A DNA stretch of 64,000 bases from Macellibacteroides fermentans (GTDB lineage Bacteria; Bacteroidota; Bacteroidia; Bacteroidales; Tannerellaceae), in assembly GCF_013409575.1 (NCBI RefSeq), contig NZ_JACCCY010000003.1, positions 457,001 through 521,000 of the forward strand, read 5' to 3'. This document shows, in pieces, positions 27,677-37,094 of this stretch (the first letter of the stretch is position 1; each line of letters opens with the position of its first letter). Both the position numbers and the translations under genes were made by a program. The notes beneath the pieces are model-generated. The model saw only the letters and a program-made list of their open reading frames with translations. It did not search any database and was not told where the DNA came from.

Positions 27677-29134
27677 ATGTTGAAACAACAGTTACAACAA
27701 AAGTTACAACAGAAGCTTTCGCCTCAGCAGATTCAGCTAATCAGGCTTCTTGAACTTCCGGCCATCGAGCTTGAAGAGCGCATTAAGCATGAACTTGAAG
27801 AAAATCCGGCCCTGGAGGAAGGTAGAGAGATACAGGATGACTTTGAAAAGTCTGATGATACAGATTTCTCCGATGAAGGGAGTGTGTCCGAATCGGAAAC
27901 GGATCTGGCCTTAGGCGATTACCTGAGTGAGGAGGATATCCCTGATTACAAACTTCAGGAGATCAGAGGAAAAGCAGAACAAAAGGAGGATATTCCATTT
28001 TCGGTAAGTCAGTCGCTGAACGAGTTCCTTTTACAGCAGATTGGATTGCGTGAATTACCGGAGACAGAAATGAAGATTGCCGAATATATTATTGGCAATA
28101 TAGATGATGACGGGTACTTGCGCCGGGATCTGGAAGCGATTGCCGACGATTTGATTTTTCAGGCGGGTCAAGAGGTGACCATCGATCAGGTGAAAGGGGT
28201 TCTTCTGGTGATTCAGGACTTAGAACCTGTAGGCGTAGCAGCCCGGAACCTGCAGGAGTGTTTGCTGATTCAACTGGAGAAAGGAAATAATAACAGCGAT
28301 TGCCAGTTGGCAATAAGGGTGTTGAAAGAATATTTCGATGAATTCACCCGTAAGCACTACGATAAAATAGTAAGAGGATTGCAGGTTGACGAGGAATCTT
28401 TAAAAAAAGCAATTCACGAAATCACATCCCTTAATCCGAAACCCGGAGCAGCGTGGGGCGACAGTATGGACACCGTACTTAGTCAGGTTATCCCCGATTT
28501 TTTAGTAGAGGCTTCCAACGGAGAACTTACGCTTTCGATGAACAACCGTGGAATTCCGGAAATGCGAATCAATAAAGATTATGCCGCCATGTTTCAGGAT
28601 TATACGGGTAACAAGGCAAACCAGACATCCGATATGCGCGATGCGGTTCAGTTTGTAAAACAAAAGCTTGATTCGGCCCAATGGTTCATCGATGCTGTAC
28701 GCCAGCGTCAGGAAACATTGACCAGAACTATGGAAACCATCATCATGCTGCAGACCGAATTCTTTCTGACGGGGGATGAGGCAACGCTCCGTCCTATGAT
28801 TCTTAAGGACGTTGCAGAAAAGTGCGGCTACGATATTTCAACAATTTCAAGAGTGAGCAACAGTAAATATGTGCAAACCAATTTTGGGATCTATCCTCTT
28901 AAGTATTTTTTTTCCGAATCTACGCAAACGGATACCGGAGAAGAGATTTCGACCCGGGAAGTAAAAAAAATACTAAAGGAATGCATAGAGGGAGAAGACA
29001 AGCGGAAACCGCTTACAGATGAGGAACTCACAAAGATACTAACGGAAAAAGGGTATCTGATTGCCCGGCGCACCGTAGCTAAATACAGAGAACAACTGGG
29101 GTTGCCTGTGGCCAGACTCAGAAAAGAAATTTAA
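27677..29134 (+). CDS. rpoN: RNA polymerase sigma-54 factor
   Basis: A 485-residue sigma-54. The glutamine-rich N-terminal activator-interacting region (MLKQQLQQKLQQKLSPQQ) is followed by an acidic linker, the core-binding domain (DDDGYLRRDLEAI, LEPVGVAARNLQECL), a cross-linking/HTH region (DVAEKCGYDISTISRVSNSK) and the RpoN box ARRTVAKYREQL at the C-terminus. I chose the ATG at 27677, since homologues begin with this sequence; an in-frame GTG at 27665 would add four residues. It transcribes enhancer-dependent promoters, but no sigma-54 activator gene is in the window. Confidence 0.95.
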   Translation: MLKQQLQQKLQQKLSPQQIQLIRLLELPAIELEERIKHELEENPALEEGREIQDDFEKSDDTDFSDEGSVSESETDLALGDYLSEEDIPDYKLQEIRGKAEQKEDIPFSVSQSLNEFLLQQIGLRELPETEMKIAEYIIGNIDDDGYLRRDLEAIADDLIFQAGQEVTIDQVKGVLLVIQDLEPVGVAARNLQECLLIQLEKGNNNSDCQLAIRVLKEYFDEFTRKHYDKIVRGLQVDEESLKKAIHEITSLNPKPGAAWGDSMDTVLSQVIPDFLVEASNGELTLSMNNRGIPEMRINKDYAAMFQDYTGNKANQTSDMRDAVQFVKQKLDSAQWFIDAVRQRQETLTRTMETIIMLQTEFFLTGDEATLRPMILKDVAEKCGYDISTISRVSNSKYVQTNFGIYPLKYFFSESTQTDTGEEISTREVKKILKECIEGEDKRKPLTDEELTKILTEKGYLIARRTVAKYREQLGLPVARLRKEI

Positions 29135-29144
29135 TTAAGATACA

Positions 29145-29765
29145 ATGAAACTATTTGCTAACATAACATCCATCCTTTTCCATCCGCTGTTAATGGTTAC
29201 GTATGGAATGATATTGGCCTTGTCTTTTACCTATCTGGCCATCTATCCATTATCCATGAAGCTCGTTATTGCAGGGGGTGCGTTTATTAGCACGGCTGTA
29301 ATGCCCGGTTTCTTTATTCTTCTTTTTGTTAAAAGCGGAGCAGCAGGGGATTTGGAACTGACGGACCGGAAGGAGCGCTTTGTGCCCTATTTCATTTTTA
29401 TAGTATCCATAGGAGCCTGTTTTTATCTTATGCTAAAACTGATGATGCCCGTATGGATTCTTGTATTGCTGGGAGCAACAGCGATTAGTTTACTTATCGG
29501 CATGGCGATCAATATTTTCTGGAAAATAAGTGCCCACCTTATGGGGATTGGCGGACTCATCGGTGCCATAATGGGAATATGCCGCCTGCATCAGCAAAAT
29601 CCTTATTGGGCCTTTATCCTGCTTTTCATTATTGCCGGGTTGGTTGGCACTTCCAGAATTTTTCTTGGCAGACATACACCAATGCAGGTTTATGCTGGTT
29701 TTATACTGGGATTTTTCTGTACCTTTACAGCATCGATTTTGAGTTATATCTATTTATTCATCTAA
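29145..29765 (+). CDS. PAP2-like membrane protein
   Basis: A 206-residue protein with six to seven hydrophobic segments. The C-terminal part resembles PAP2 lipid phosphatases: KISAHLMGIGG stands where PSGH normally is, and GTSRIFLGRHTPMQV resembles the SRxxxxxHxxxD motif with the final Asp replaced by Gln. The KxxxxxxRP motif appears only loosely (DRKERFVPYF). It may bind a lipid phosphate without full catalysis, or be a divergent enzyme. It starts 10 bp after rpoN and ends 15 bp before gcvH. Confidence 0.75.
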   Translation: MKLFANITSILFHPLLMVTYGMILALSFTYLAIYPLSMKLVIAGGAFISTAVMPGFFILLFVKSGAAGDLELTDRKERFVPYFIFIVSIGACFYLMLKLMMPVWILVLLGATAISLLIGMAINIFWKISAHLMGIGGLIGAIMGICRLHQQNPYWAFILLFIIAGLVGTSRIFLGRHTPMQVYAGFILGFFCTFTASILSYIYLFI

Positions 29766-29780
29766 TAAAATACTAGAATT

Positions 29781-30161
29781 ATGATTTTCCCTGCAGAACT
29801 AAAGTACACAAAGGATCATGAATGGATCCGCGTTGAAGGCAACGTGGCTTATGTGGGTATTACTGATTACGCACAAAGTGAATTAGGCGACATTGTATAT
29901 GTTGACGTTCAGACAGAAGGTGAAACCGTCGAAATTGAAGAGGTGTTTGGCTCCATTGAGGCGGTTAAAACAGTTTCTGATCTGTTTATGCCTGTTTCCG
30001 GCGAAGTGCTTGAAGTAAACGGTGCATTGGAAGAAAAGCCTGAGCTTATCAATGAAGATGCATACGGAGAAGGATGGATTATTAAGATTTCTGTTGCAGA
30101 TGCGGCTCAATTGGACAGCTTGCTTTCCGCAGCTGATTATGAACAATTAATTGCTAAATAA
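29781..30161 (+). CDS. gcvH: Glycine cleavage system H protein
   Basis: A 126-residue lipoyl carrier of normal length. The lipoylated lysine is Lys63 in [17 protein letters not shown]. The start [19 protein letters not shown] is typical. It shuttles the methylamine group between the P, T and L proteins; their genes are not in the window. It lies 3 bp before purE, a pairing seen in other Bacteroidales. Confidence 0.96.
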   Translation: MIFPAELKYTKDHEWIRVEGNVAYVGITDYAQSELGDIVYVDVQTEGETVEIEEVFGSIEAVKTVSDLFMPVSGEVLEVNGALEEKPELINEDAYGEGWIIKISVADAAQLDSLLSAADYEQLIAK

Positions 30162-30164
30162 AAA

Positions 30165-30671
30165 ATGACTCCGATAGTTAGTATAATAATGGGTAGCACA
30201 TCCGACCTTCCGGTAATGGAAAAGGCTGCCAAATTCCTGGACGAGATGCAGGTTCCTTTCGAAATGCATGCTTTGTCGGCGCACCGTACGCCAGCAGAAG
30301 TTGAAGCTTTTGCCAAAAATGCCAAAGGACGCGGCATTAAGGTTATAATAGCTGCTGCAGGCATGGCTGCCCATCTGTGTGGCGTGATCGCCTCCATGAC
30401 CACCCTTCCGGTGATTGGAGTACCTATCAATGCCTCACTCGACGGCATGGATGCATTGCTGGCCATCGTACAGATGCCTCCGGGTATTCCTGTTGCAACC
30501 GTTGGAATCAACGGATCACTAAATGCGGGTATTCTGGCTGTCCAGATGCTTGCTGTGGGAGATGACAAACTGCAGGAAAAATTGGATCAATATAAGGAGG
30601 ATCTGAAGAAAAAAATCATTCAGGCGAATGAAGATCTCGCCAAGGTTTCTTACACCTATAAAACAAATTAA
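30165..30671 (+). CDS. purE: 5-(carboxyamino)imidazole ribonucleotide mutase
   Basis: A 168-residue class I PurE. GSTSDLPVM and SAHRTPAEV bind the substrate phosphate and carry the catalytic His, and AAAGMAAHLCGV plus GVPINASLDGMDALL complete the fold. It moves the carboxyl group of N5-CAIR to give CAIR in purine synthesis. A PurK partner is not in the window. The gene directly follows gcvH and ends at a terminator. Confidence 0.96.
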   Translation: MTPIVSIIMGSTSDLPVMEKAAKFLDEMQVPFEMHALSAHRTPAEVEAFAKNAKGRGIKVIIAAAGMAAHLCGVIASMTTLPVIGVPINASLDGMDALLAIVQMPPGIPVATVGINGSLNAGILAVQMLAVGDDKLQEKLDQYKEDLKKKIIQANEDLAKVSYTYKTN

Positions 30672-30678
30672 CAGATCA

Positions 30679-30708
30679 GGGGCGAACCAAAAGGTTTGCC
30701 CCTTGTTA
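30679..30708 (+). terminator. Terminator after purE
   Basis: AGGGGCGAACC (30679-30689) pairs with GGTTTGCCCCT (30694-30704) with one G-T pair and a 4-base loop, followed by TGTTAATT. It lies 7 bp after the purE stop. Confidence 0.65.
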
Positions 30709-30754
30709 ATTAACAAAGAGAAGACTCCTTGTTATTCACTAATGCATAATACAG

Positions 30755-32590
30755 ATGGATTATTTCAATTATAGTCGCCGGCAATCGTCGGTTGTTCAGA
30801 TAGGAAACAAACAACTGGGTGGCAACAACCCCATCCTTATTCAGTCAATGGCCAATGTATCCACCCTGGATACCAATGCATGTGTCGAACAAGCCATACG
30901 CATCATCGATGCCGGAGCAGATTATGTCCGGTTCACGGCTCAGGGAATCAGGGAGGCCGAGAACCTGGGTGTGATAAGACAGGAACTCACCCGCAGAGGA
31001 TATACAAATCCGCTTGTTGCCGATATTCACTTTAACCCCAAAGCTGCAGATGCCGCTGCTCAGGTAGTGGAGAAGGTACGTATCAATCCGGGTAATTATG
31101 TGGATAGTAAGATATTTAATATCAGAGAATACTCCGATGAGGAATACAATGCCGGAATCGCAAAAATCCGGGAACGCTTCATTCCTTTCCTTCATTTGTG
31201 CAAGGAACACAACACCGCTATCAGACTCGGTATAAATCATGGCTCTTTATCGGACCGTATTATGAGCCGTTACGGCGATACACCTGAAGGCATGGTAGCT
31301 TCCTGCATGGAATTTTTGAGAATCTGCCGGGAAGAAAATTTTCATAATGTGGCAATCTCAATCAAAGCATCCAACACGGTGGTTATGGTTCAGACTGTAC
31401 GTCTGTTGGTTAAGACCATGGATGCCGAGGGAATGGCTTATCCTTTGCATTTAGGTGTTACGGAAGCAGGCGACGGCGAAGACGGACGAATCAAATCGGC
31501 TGTAGGCATAGGCACATTGCTTCACGATGGAATTGGCGACACTATACGGGTTTCACTCAGCGAAGAGCCCGAGGCAGAAGTTCCGGTAGCTCGTAAATTA
31601 GCAGAATATGTACAAAAAAGAGCTGGAGCTCCAAGTGTGGAGGGAACTGTCGCCCCGGGATTCGACAAGATAAAACCGGCACGCAGAAAAAGTAGGATCG
31701 TAGAAGGTATTGGGGGTGAGGGCATTCCCGTTGTTGTGTCGGACAGGAGCAACGGATTAAGCTTTGAATTCAATCCAGAAGCTAAGCCCGACTATGTTTA
31801 CGTGGGAGCAGTAGACCCAGATAGTCTTCCATATAATATTAAGTTTATTGTTGATGCCCATAGATGGAAAGAAAAAGAGAATGTGTTCCCCTATTTTGTT
31901 GCTTCCAATGCAGCAGAAATGCATAACTACAATGCATCAATCAAGTTCATTCGTCTGACCTATGCGGATTTAAATGAAGAGATGCTTGCTATTTTAAAGA
32001 ATGACCCATCTGCGGTCGTAATTTTAAGTTCTCACCATGCAAACGGATTAGGAGCTCAACGAGCTTTTATGCATAAGCTTATGGCCTCCGGATGCGATGT
32101 ACCTGTTATTTTACACCGCGAGTATAAGGAAACGGATGTAGAAACACTTCAAATAAAATCGTCTGCCGATTTGGGGGCATTAATTTTAGATGGATTCTGC
32201 GATGGGATCATGTTGATAAATCAGGATGGGAATGTTCTGGTAACGGACAACTGTATGTTTGGTATCCTTCAAGCTACCAGGGTGCGTATCAGTAAGACCG
32301 AATTTATCTCATGTCCGGGTTGCGGACGAACGCTTTACAACCTGCAGACTACCATTGCAAAGGTAAAAAAGGCAACTTCTCACCTCAAAGGACTAAAAAT
32401 AGGTATTATGGGCTGTATAGTAAACGGACCCGGTGAAATGGCGGATGCCGACTACGGATATGTTGGTGCAGGGGTTGGAAGGATCAGTTTATATAAAGGG
32501 AAAGTGTGTGTACAAAAAAATATTCCTGAAAATGAGGCCGTAGAACGCTTAGTTGAGTTAATAAAAGAGAACGGAGATTGGAAGAACTGA
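30755..32590 (+). CDS. ispG: 4-hydroxy-3-methylbut-2-enyl diphosphate synthase (long form)
   Basis: A 611-residue GcpE/IspG of the long form with a middle insert domain, as in Bacteroidetes, Chlamydiae and plants (short forms are about 370). The TIM barrel covers about 1-280 (PILIQSMANVST, LVADIHFNPKAA). The insert is about 290-500. The iron-sulfur domain at the C-terminus has SCPGCGRTL and IGIMGCIVNGPGEMADADYG, giving three cluster cysteines and the catalytic Glu. It makes HMBPP in the MEP isoprenoid pathway. Confidence 0.96.
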   Translation: MDYFNYSRRQSSVVQIGNKQLGGNNPILIQSMANVSTLDTNACVEQAIRIIDAGADYVRFTAQGIREAENLGVIRQELTRRGYTNPLVADIHFNPKAADAAAQVVEKVRINPGNYVDSKIFNIREYSDEEYNAGIAKIRERFIPFLHLCKEHNTAIRLGINHGSLSDRIMSRYGDTPEGMVASCMEFLRICREENFHNVAISIKASNTVVMVQTVRLLVKTMDAEGMAYPLHLGVTEAGDGEDGRIKSAVGIGTLLHDGIGDTIRVSLSEEPEAEVPVARKLAEYVQKRAGAPSVEGTVAPGFDKIKPARRKSRIVEGIGGEGIPVVVSDRSNGLSFEFNPEAKPDYVYVGAVDPDSLPYNIKFIVDAHRWKEKENVFPYFVASNAAEMHNYNASIKFIRLTYADLNEEMLAILKNDPSAVVILSSHHANGLGAQRAFMHKLMASGCDVPVILHREYKETDVETLQIKSSADLGALILDGFCDGIMLINQDGNVLVTDNCMFGILQATRVRISKTEFISCPGCGRTLYNLQTTIAKVKKATSHLKGLKIGIMGCIVNGPGEMADADYGYVGAGVGRISLYKGKVCVQKNIPENEAVERLVELIKENGDWKN

Positions 32591-32630
32591 GAAATATTGT
32601 ATCTTCGTGCCTGTTAATCAATAAGCACAG

Positions 32631-33065
32631 ATGAAAATAGAAATAGTAAATAAGTCGCATCATCCGCTTCCCGGATATGCGACGCCTCTTTCGGCCGGGA
32701 TGGATATCCGGGCAAACCTTTCTGAACCGGTGGTGCTTAATCCATTGGAGAGAAAGCTTATACCAACAGGTCTGTTTATAGCCTTGCCCGAAGGTTACGA
32801 AGCCCAGATGAGGCCCCGCAGCGGTCTTGCCATTAAACATGGCATCACGCTTCTGAATACCCCCGGAACAATTGATGCCGATTACAGAGGGGAGATCGGA
32901 GTTATCCTTGTCAACCTTTCCAATGAGCCTTTTACTGTTCAGGATGGCGAACGGATTTGCCAGATGGTAATTGCTGCACATGCACATGTTGCATGGGAGC
33001 CGGTTGAATTGTTGGATGAAACCGAAAGGGGAGCCGGAGGCTTTGGTCACACCGGAAAGCATTAA
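32631..33065 (+). CDS. dut: dUTP diphosphatase
   Basis: A 144-residue trimeric dUTPase with all five motifs: [42 protein letters not shown] and the C-terminal [11 protein letters not shown] arm. It hydrolyses dUTP to dUMP, keeping uracil out of DNA and feeding thymidylate synthesis. It sits 40 bp after ispG and 33 bp before the TPR gene. Confidence 0.97.
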   Translation: MKIEIVNKSHHPLPGYATPLSAGMDIRANLSEPVVLNPLERKLIPTGLFIALPEGYEAQMRPRSGLAIKHGITLLNTPGTIDADYRGEIGVILVNLSNEPFTVQDGERICQMVIAAHAHVAWEPVELLDETERGAGGFGHTGKH

Positions 33066-33098
33066 TCAGATTAAGAACATACGAAAATAAGCTTGCAC

Positions 33099-34850
33099 AT
33101 GTTGAAACGAATCATACCTTCCGGCTTAATATTCATGCTTCTGGCTTCAGTAAGTCCGGTTCCGGCAACCAATCAAATAAAAAGTCAGACAACTTATGTG
33201 AAACCGGGAAACGACATCCAGCGCAAATTGGATTATTTCTTTTATGAAGGAGTAAAACAAAAAAACGCAGGAAAGTACGATGCGGCATTTGATTTGTTTA
33301 CACATTGTCTGGAGATTGATTCTACATCTTCACCCGTGCTATTTGAGTTATCCTCTTTTTATGTTGAGATGGATAAGCCTGAAAAAGCGGTAGGTTTGCT
33401 CCAAAAGGCGGTAGATCATGCACCGGATAACTTCACCTACCGCATGGCCCTGGCCACAGTAAGCAGGGGATTAGGCATGTTTTCGGATGCCAGTGCTGAA
33501 TACGAAACCCTGATTCAGAAATTTCCTGACAAGACGGACCTGAACTATTACCTGGCCGAATCGCTTACACAGGAGGGAGAAATAGGAAAAGCTATTGATG
33601 CTTACGATGCTCTGGAAAACAGTGTAGGTATGAATGAGGCGATCTCCATACAAAAATACAAGCTTTACAACTCGTTGAATGAGCCTGAGAAGGCTATGAA
33701 AGAGATTGAAAAGCTGGCCGCAAAATATCCTATGGAACCCCGTTACCAGATTGTAATGGGAGATTTGTATCTGGAAAAGAATAATACAGACAAAGCCCTG
33801 CTTTGCTATAACAAAGCCCATGAGATTGATCCAGCAAATCCATATTATATAGTTTCGATGGCCAACTACTACGAAATGGTTGGAGATAAAGAAGCCGCCG
33901 AGACTCAGATTCGCAGTGCATTGGTAAATAACGATCTGGACGTGGAAACCAAAGTGAATATCCTTTCACGTTACATTGTTCGTTTGCAACAAAACAAGCA
34001 GGATGTTGAAGGGGCCAATATATTATTTCAGACATTACTCGAACAGCATCCGGAGGAGACTCAACTCAAACTCATGTATGGAAGTCTGCTTGCGATTCAG
34101 GAAAAAACGGAAGAGGCCCGGTTCCAGTTCCAACTGGTTACTGAAATGGAACCCGATAATGCCAGTGCCTGGCAACAGTTGCTTAATCTGTCTCTCAAGG
34201 CAAACGATATGGAGGAGGTAAAGCGGATTTGCCTGAAATGCCAGGAGCTGTTCCCTGATGCCCCCGAATACTATTTCTACCTTGGTATTGCCCATTACCA
34301 GTTAAAGGAATATGAGAAGGCTCTGGAAACATACCAGGCCGGAATTCAGATTATTGATAAAGAAAACACCTCCCTGATCTCCGATTTCTACGGACAGATA
34401 GGAGACATCCATTATCAGATGAAAAATCAGGAAAAGGCATATGAAGCCTATGAAGAGGCCTTGAAATATAACGACAAAAACATTGTTGTACTTAACAATT
34501 ACAGTTATTTTCTTACTTTGGACAAGAAAGATTTGAAAAAAGCTGAGCGTATGAGTGCACAATGCATTAAACTGCAGCCGGATAACAGTACCTATCTGGA
34601 TACATACGCATGGGTATTTTTTATGCAGGGCAACTACACTTTGGCTAAAATTTATATTGAAAGCGCCATCAGTAAAGATACTACCAAAAGTCCGGAATTG
34701 GCCGACCATTACGGGGATATCCTGTACATGAGCGGAGAGAAGGAGAAAGCTGTGGAACAATGGATTAAAGCAAAAGAACTAGGAAAGGAAAGTGAAATTC
34801 TGGACCGGAAGATTGCAGAAAAGATTTACATTGAAGAGGTTGTAAAATGA
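33099..34850 (+). CDS. Tetratricopeptide-repeat envelope protein
   Basis: A 583-residue protein from the ATG at 33099; a TTG two codons earlier is possible. A signal peptide (about 1-24) is followed by at least ten TPR units, with alternating motifs such as YDAAFDLFTHCLEIDSTS, AVGLLQKAVDHAPDN, ALLCYNKAHEIDPANPYY, YEKALETYQAGIQII and KAYEAYEEALKYNDKN. Such repeats bind partner proteins. Its stop overlaps the DUF4292 start (ATGA), so the three genes 33099-37041 form one envelope operon; the partners are unknown. Confidence 0.85.
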   Translation: MLKRIIPSGLIFMLLASVSPVPATNQIKSQTTYVKPGNDIQRKLDYFFYEGVKQKNAGKYDAAFDLFTHCLEIDSTSSPVLFELSSFYVEMDKPEKAVGLLQKAVDHAPDNFTYRMALATVSRGLGMFSDASAEYETLIQKFPDKTDLNYYLAESLTQEGEIGKAIDAYDALENSVGMNEAISIQKYKLYNSLNEPEKAMKEIEKLAAKYPMEPRYQIVMGDLYLEKNNTDKALLCYNKAHEIDPANPYYIVSMANYYEMVGDKEAAETQIRSALVNNDLDVETKVNILSRYIVRLQQNKQDVEGANILFQTLLEQHPEETQLKLMYGSLLAIQEKTEEARFQFQLVTEMEPDNASAWQQLLNLSLKANDMEEVKRICLKCQELFPDAPEYYFYLGIAHYQLKEYEKALETYQAGIQIIDKENTSLISDFYGQIGDIHYQMKNQEKAYEAYEEALKYNDKNIVVLNNYSYFLTLDKKDLKKAERMSAQCIKLQPDNSTYLDTYAWVFFMQGNYTLAKIYIESAISKDTTKSPELADHYGDILYMSGEKEKAVEQWIKAKELGKESEILDRKIAEKIYIEEVVK

Positions 34851-35689
34851 AACGGAACAAACAATATATACTTTTACTGCTTACTGCTACACTTATACTT
34901 GTAAGCGGGTGTAAAACAGCACGTAAAGCAACATCCGGAAGAGAGGGTATTTTTAAAGAAAAAGAAGTATTTATGTCTTCTGTTCAACAGAAAGCATTGC
35001 AATTCCAAACCCTTTCGGCAAGAATGAATGCAGACTTGAACATACCCGGAAAGAGCTTAAGTTCCAGAGTGGATATGAAGATAGTTAAAGACAGCGTATT
35101 TCAGTTGTCAGTACAGCCTTTTCTGGGTATTGAGGTTTTTAGGATGGAGTTCAGCATTGACAGTGTAAAGATGATGGACCGGATGAATAAACGCTATGTA
35201 TTGGAAAGCTATGAATCCCTGAAGGGCGAAACTCCGGTCGACTTCAACTTCTACAATCTACAGGCATTATTTACAAACCACCTGTTTTTACCAGGGAAGC
35301 AGAGTATCAGTCCCGAAGAATTCATTCAGTTTTTTTATGTTGAAAATGAAGGTTTGGCGGAATTAAGAACAAAAGACGAGACCGGCTTGCACTACACATT
35401 TACCGCTGATAACGAAGAAAAATTAGTATCAACGCTGATTGCCAATGCTACCGGAAGCCAGAAGCTTCAATGGGATTATACCGATTTTCAGCAGGCCAAT
35501 TCGCAATCTTTCCCAATGAGAATGAAAGCTCAGGTAGTTTCAGGCAACGAAAACAAGGGTAGTCTTACTCTCAATTTCAATAAAATAGAACCAGACGTTC
35601 CCGTGAGAATGGATTTCACCATTCCCTCTAAATATACGCGCATCACCTATGCGCAGATTATTAAAGCATTAAGTAATTTAAGCAAATGA
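34847..35689 (+). CDS. DUF4292 outer-membrane lipoprotein
   Basis: A 280-residue lipoprotein (LILVSGC, Cys22). The body is the Bacteroidetes DUF4292 family, a LolB/LolA-like half-barrel: VQQKALQFQTLSARMNADLNI, SVQPFLGIEVFRMEFSIDSVKMMDRMNKRY and a run of beta-strands to the C-terminus. Lipid or lipoprotein handling at the outer membrane is plausible but is inferred from the fold. It overlaps its upstream and downstream neighbours by 4 bp each. Confidence 0.87.
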   Translation: MKRNKQYILLLLTATLILVSGCKTARKATSGREGIFKEKEVFMSSVQQKALQFQTLSARMNADLNIPGKSLSSRVDMKIVKDSVFQLSVQPFLGIEVFRMEFSIDSVKMMDRMNKRYVLESYESLKGETPVDFNFYNLQALFTNHLFLPGKQSISPEEFIQFFYVENEGLAELRTKDETGLHYTFTADNEEKLVSTLIANATGSQKLQWDYTDFQQANSQSFPMRMKAQVVSGNENKGSLTLNFNKIEPDVPVRMDFTIPSKYTRITYAQIIKALSNLSK

Positions 35690-37041
35690 GATACGGTTGG
35701 ATTGCATTATTCTTACTTTCAGGACTGGTAGCTTTCAGTCAGAATTCCGCAAGGGTCAAGCAGTTGGAAAATCAGCGAAAAAAAGCGCTGGAAGAAATTG
35801 AGATGACAAGCCAACTATTGAATGAAACTAAATTATCAACCCGTAGCTCATTGAACAGGCTTAACCTGCTTTCCAAGCAAATCCTTTCGCGCAAAAAAGT
35901 TATAAGTATTCTGAATCAGGAGATCGGAGGAATAGATTCTCAAATAAATGGAATGCGCCGGGAAATCGGTCGTCTTGAAGTAGAGCTTAAAACTAAACAG
36001 AAAAACTACGGTAAATCTGTACGTGGCATGTACAAGAGAAGAAGTTCGCAAGACAAGCTGCTCTTCATCCTGTCCGCCGACAACTTCGCGCAGTCCATTC
36101 GCCGGATGCGTTATCTGAAAGAATATGCCGACTGGCAAAAACGTCAGGCTATCGAAATTTCAGAAAAACAGAAAGAGATAGAACTTAAACGCAGCACTTT
36201 GGAAAAAACCAGAAGTGAAAAGCAGGCTTTGCTGGGTGTAAGGGAAACCGAAAATAAAAAACTGGAGAACGAAGAGTCTACTCAGAAAACCGAAGTACAG
36301 CAACTTAATAAGAAACAACGCGATCTGCAGGCTCAACTGAAGAAAAAGAAGCAACAGGCCGAAGCGTTAAATCAACAAATCGAGAAGCAGATTGCTCTTG
36401 AAATTGCTAAAGCCGAAGAAGAGGCTCGCTTGGCTCGGGAAAAGGCTGAACGTGAACGTGCCGAAAAAGCTCGTATTGCACGCGAAGAGCGAAAAAGAAA
36501 AGCCGAAGCTTCAGGTAAAAAATATGTTGAAGAAAAAGAGGTACCAGCTCCCGAACCCATACGGGAGGAACGTGTAGCGGATGTAAAAGGCGGTTATGCC
36601 ATGACCCGTGAAGAAAAGAAATTATCGGATAATTTTGCCAATAATAAAGGTCGCCTGCCCTACCCTGTAACCGGCAGACACACGATTGTTGGCACCTTTG
36701 GTGAACAGCAACACCAGGATCTGAAATATGTTCGTACAAACAACAGCGGTATTGATATCCAGACCTCACCCGGAGCAGATGCGCGTGCCGTATTTAATGG
36801 AGAGGTAACCCGTGTATTTGTTGTTCCCGGGTATAACAATTCCGTAATTATCCGTCATGGTAATTACCTTACAGTTTACAGCAACCTGAGTCAGGTTTAT
36901 GTAAAAGCCGGCGACAGGGTATCGACCCGTCAATCCATCGGGAAGATCTTTACGGATAGTGAAGATGGCAATGCAACAATCCTGCATTTTCAACTCTGGA
37001 AAGAAAAAACGAAGCTAAATCCGGCCCCCTGGTTGGACTAA
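35686..37041 (+). CDS. EnvC-like murein hydrolase activator (M23/LytM, degenerate)
   Basis: A 451-residue exported protein: signal peptide (1-18), long coiled coil (about 20-255, rich in Glu/Lys/Gln/Arg), a charged Ala/Glu/Arg linker, then a LytM domain (about 325-451). In the LytM domain the zinc-site pattern HxxxD is NNSGIDI, with Asn for His, and the HxH motif is ILHFQLW, keeping only one His. Loss of zinc ligands is typical of EnvC/NlpD activators that switch on amidases rather than cut peptidoglycan. It is the last gene of the TPR-DUF4292 operon. Confidence 0.88.
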   Translation: MRYGWIALFLLSGLVAFSQNSARVKQLENQRKKALEEIEMTSQLLNETKLSTRSSLNRLNLLSKQILSRKKVISILNQEIGGIDSQINGMRREIGRLEVELKTKQKNYGKSVRGMYKRRSSQDKLLFILSADNFAQSIRRMRYLKEYADWQKRQAIEISEKQKEIELKRSTLEKTRSEKQALLGVRETENKKLENEESTQKTEVQQLNKKQRDLQAQLKKKKQQAEALNQQIEKQIALEIAKAEEEARLAREKAERERAEKARIAREERKRKAEASGKKYVEEKEVPAPEPIREERVADVKGGYAMTREEKKLSDNFANNKGRLPYPVTGRHTIVGTFGEQQHQDLKYVRTNNSGIDIQTSPGADARAVFNGEVTRVFVVPGYNNSVIIRHGNYLTVYSNLSQVYVKAGDRVSTRQSIGKIFTDSEDGNATILHFQLWKEKTKLNPAPWLD

Positions 37042-37059
37042 TTCAAATCATAAATTAAA

Positions 37060-37082
37060 TCAGGCAACAAACGGTTGCCTGA
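37060..37082. terminator. Bidirectional terminator hairpin between convergent genes
   Basis: TCAGGCAAC and GTTGCCTGA form a perfect 9-bp stem with a 5-base loop between the plus-strand EnvC gene and the minus-strand flippase gene. The minus direction has a T-rich tail (TTTAATTTATG), while the plus tail is GAGAAAG, so it works better for the flippase transcript. Confidence 0.65.
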
Positions 37083-37094
37083 GAAAGAAAGAGA

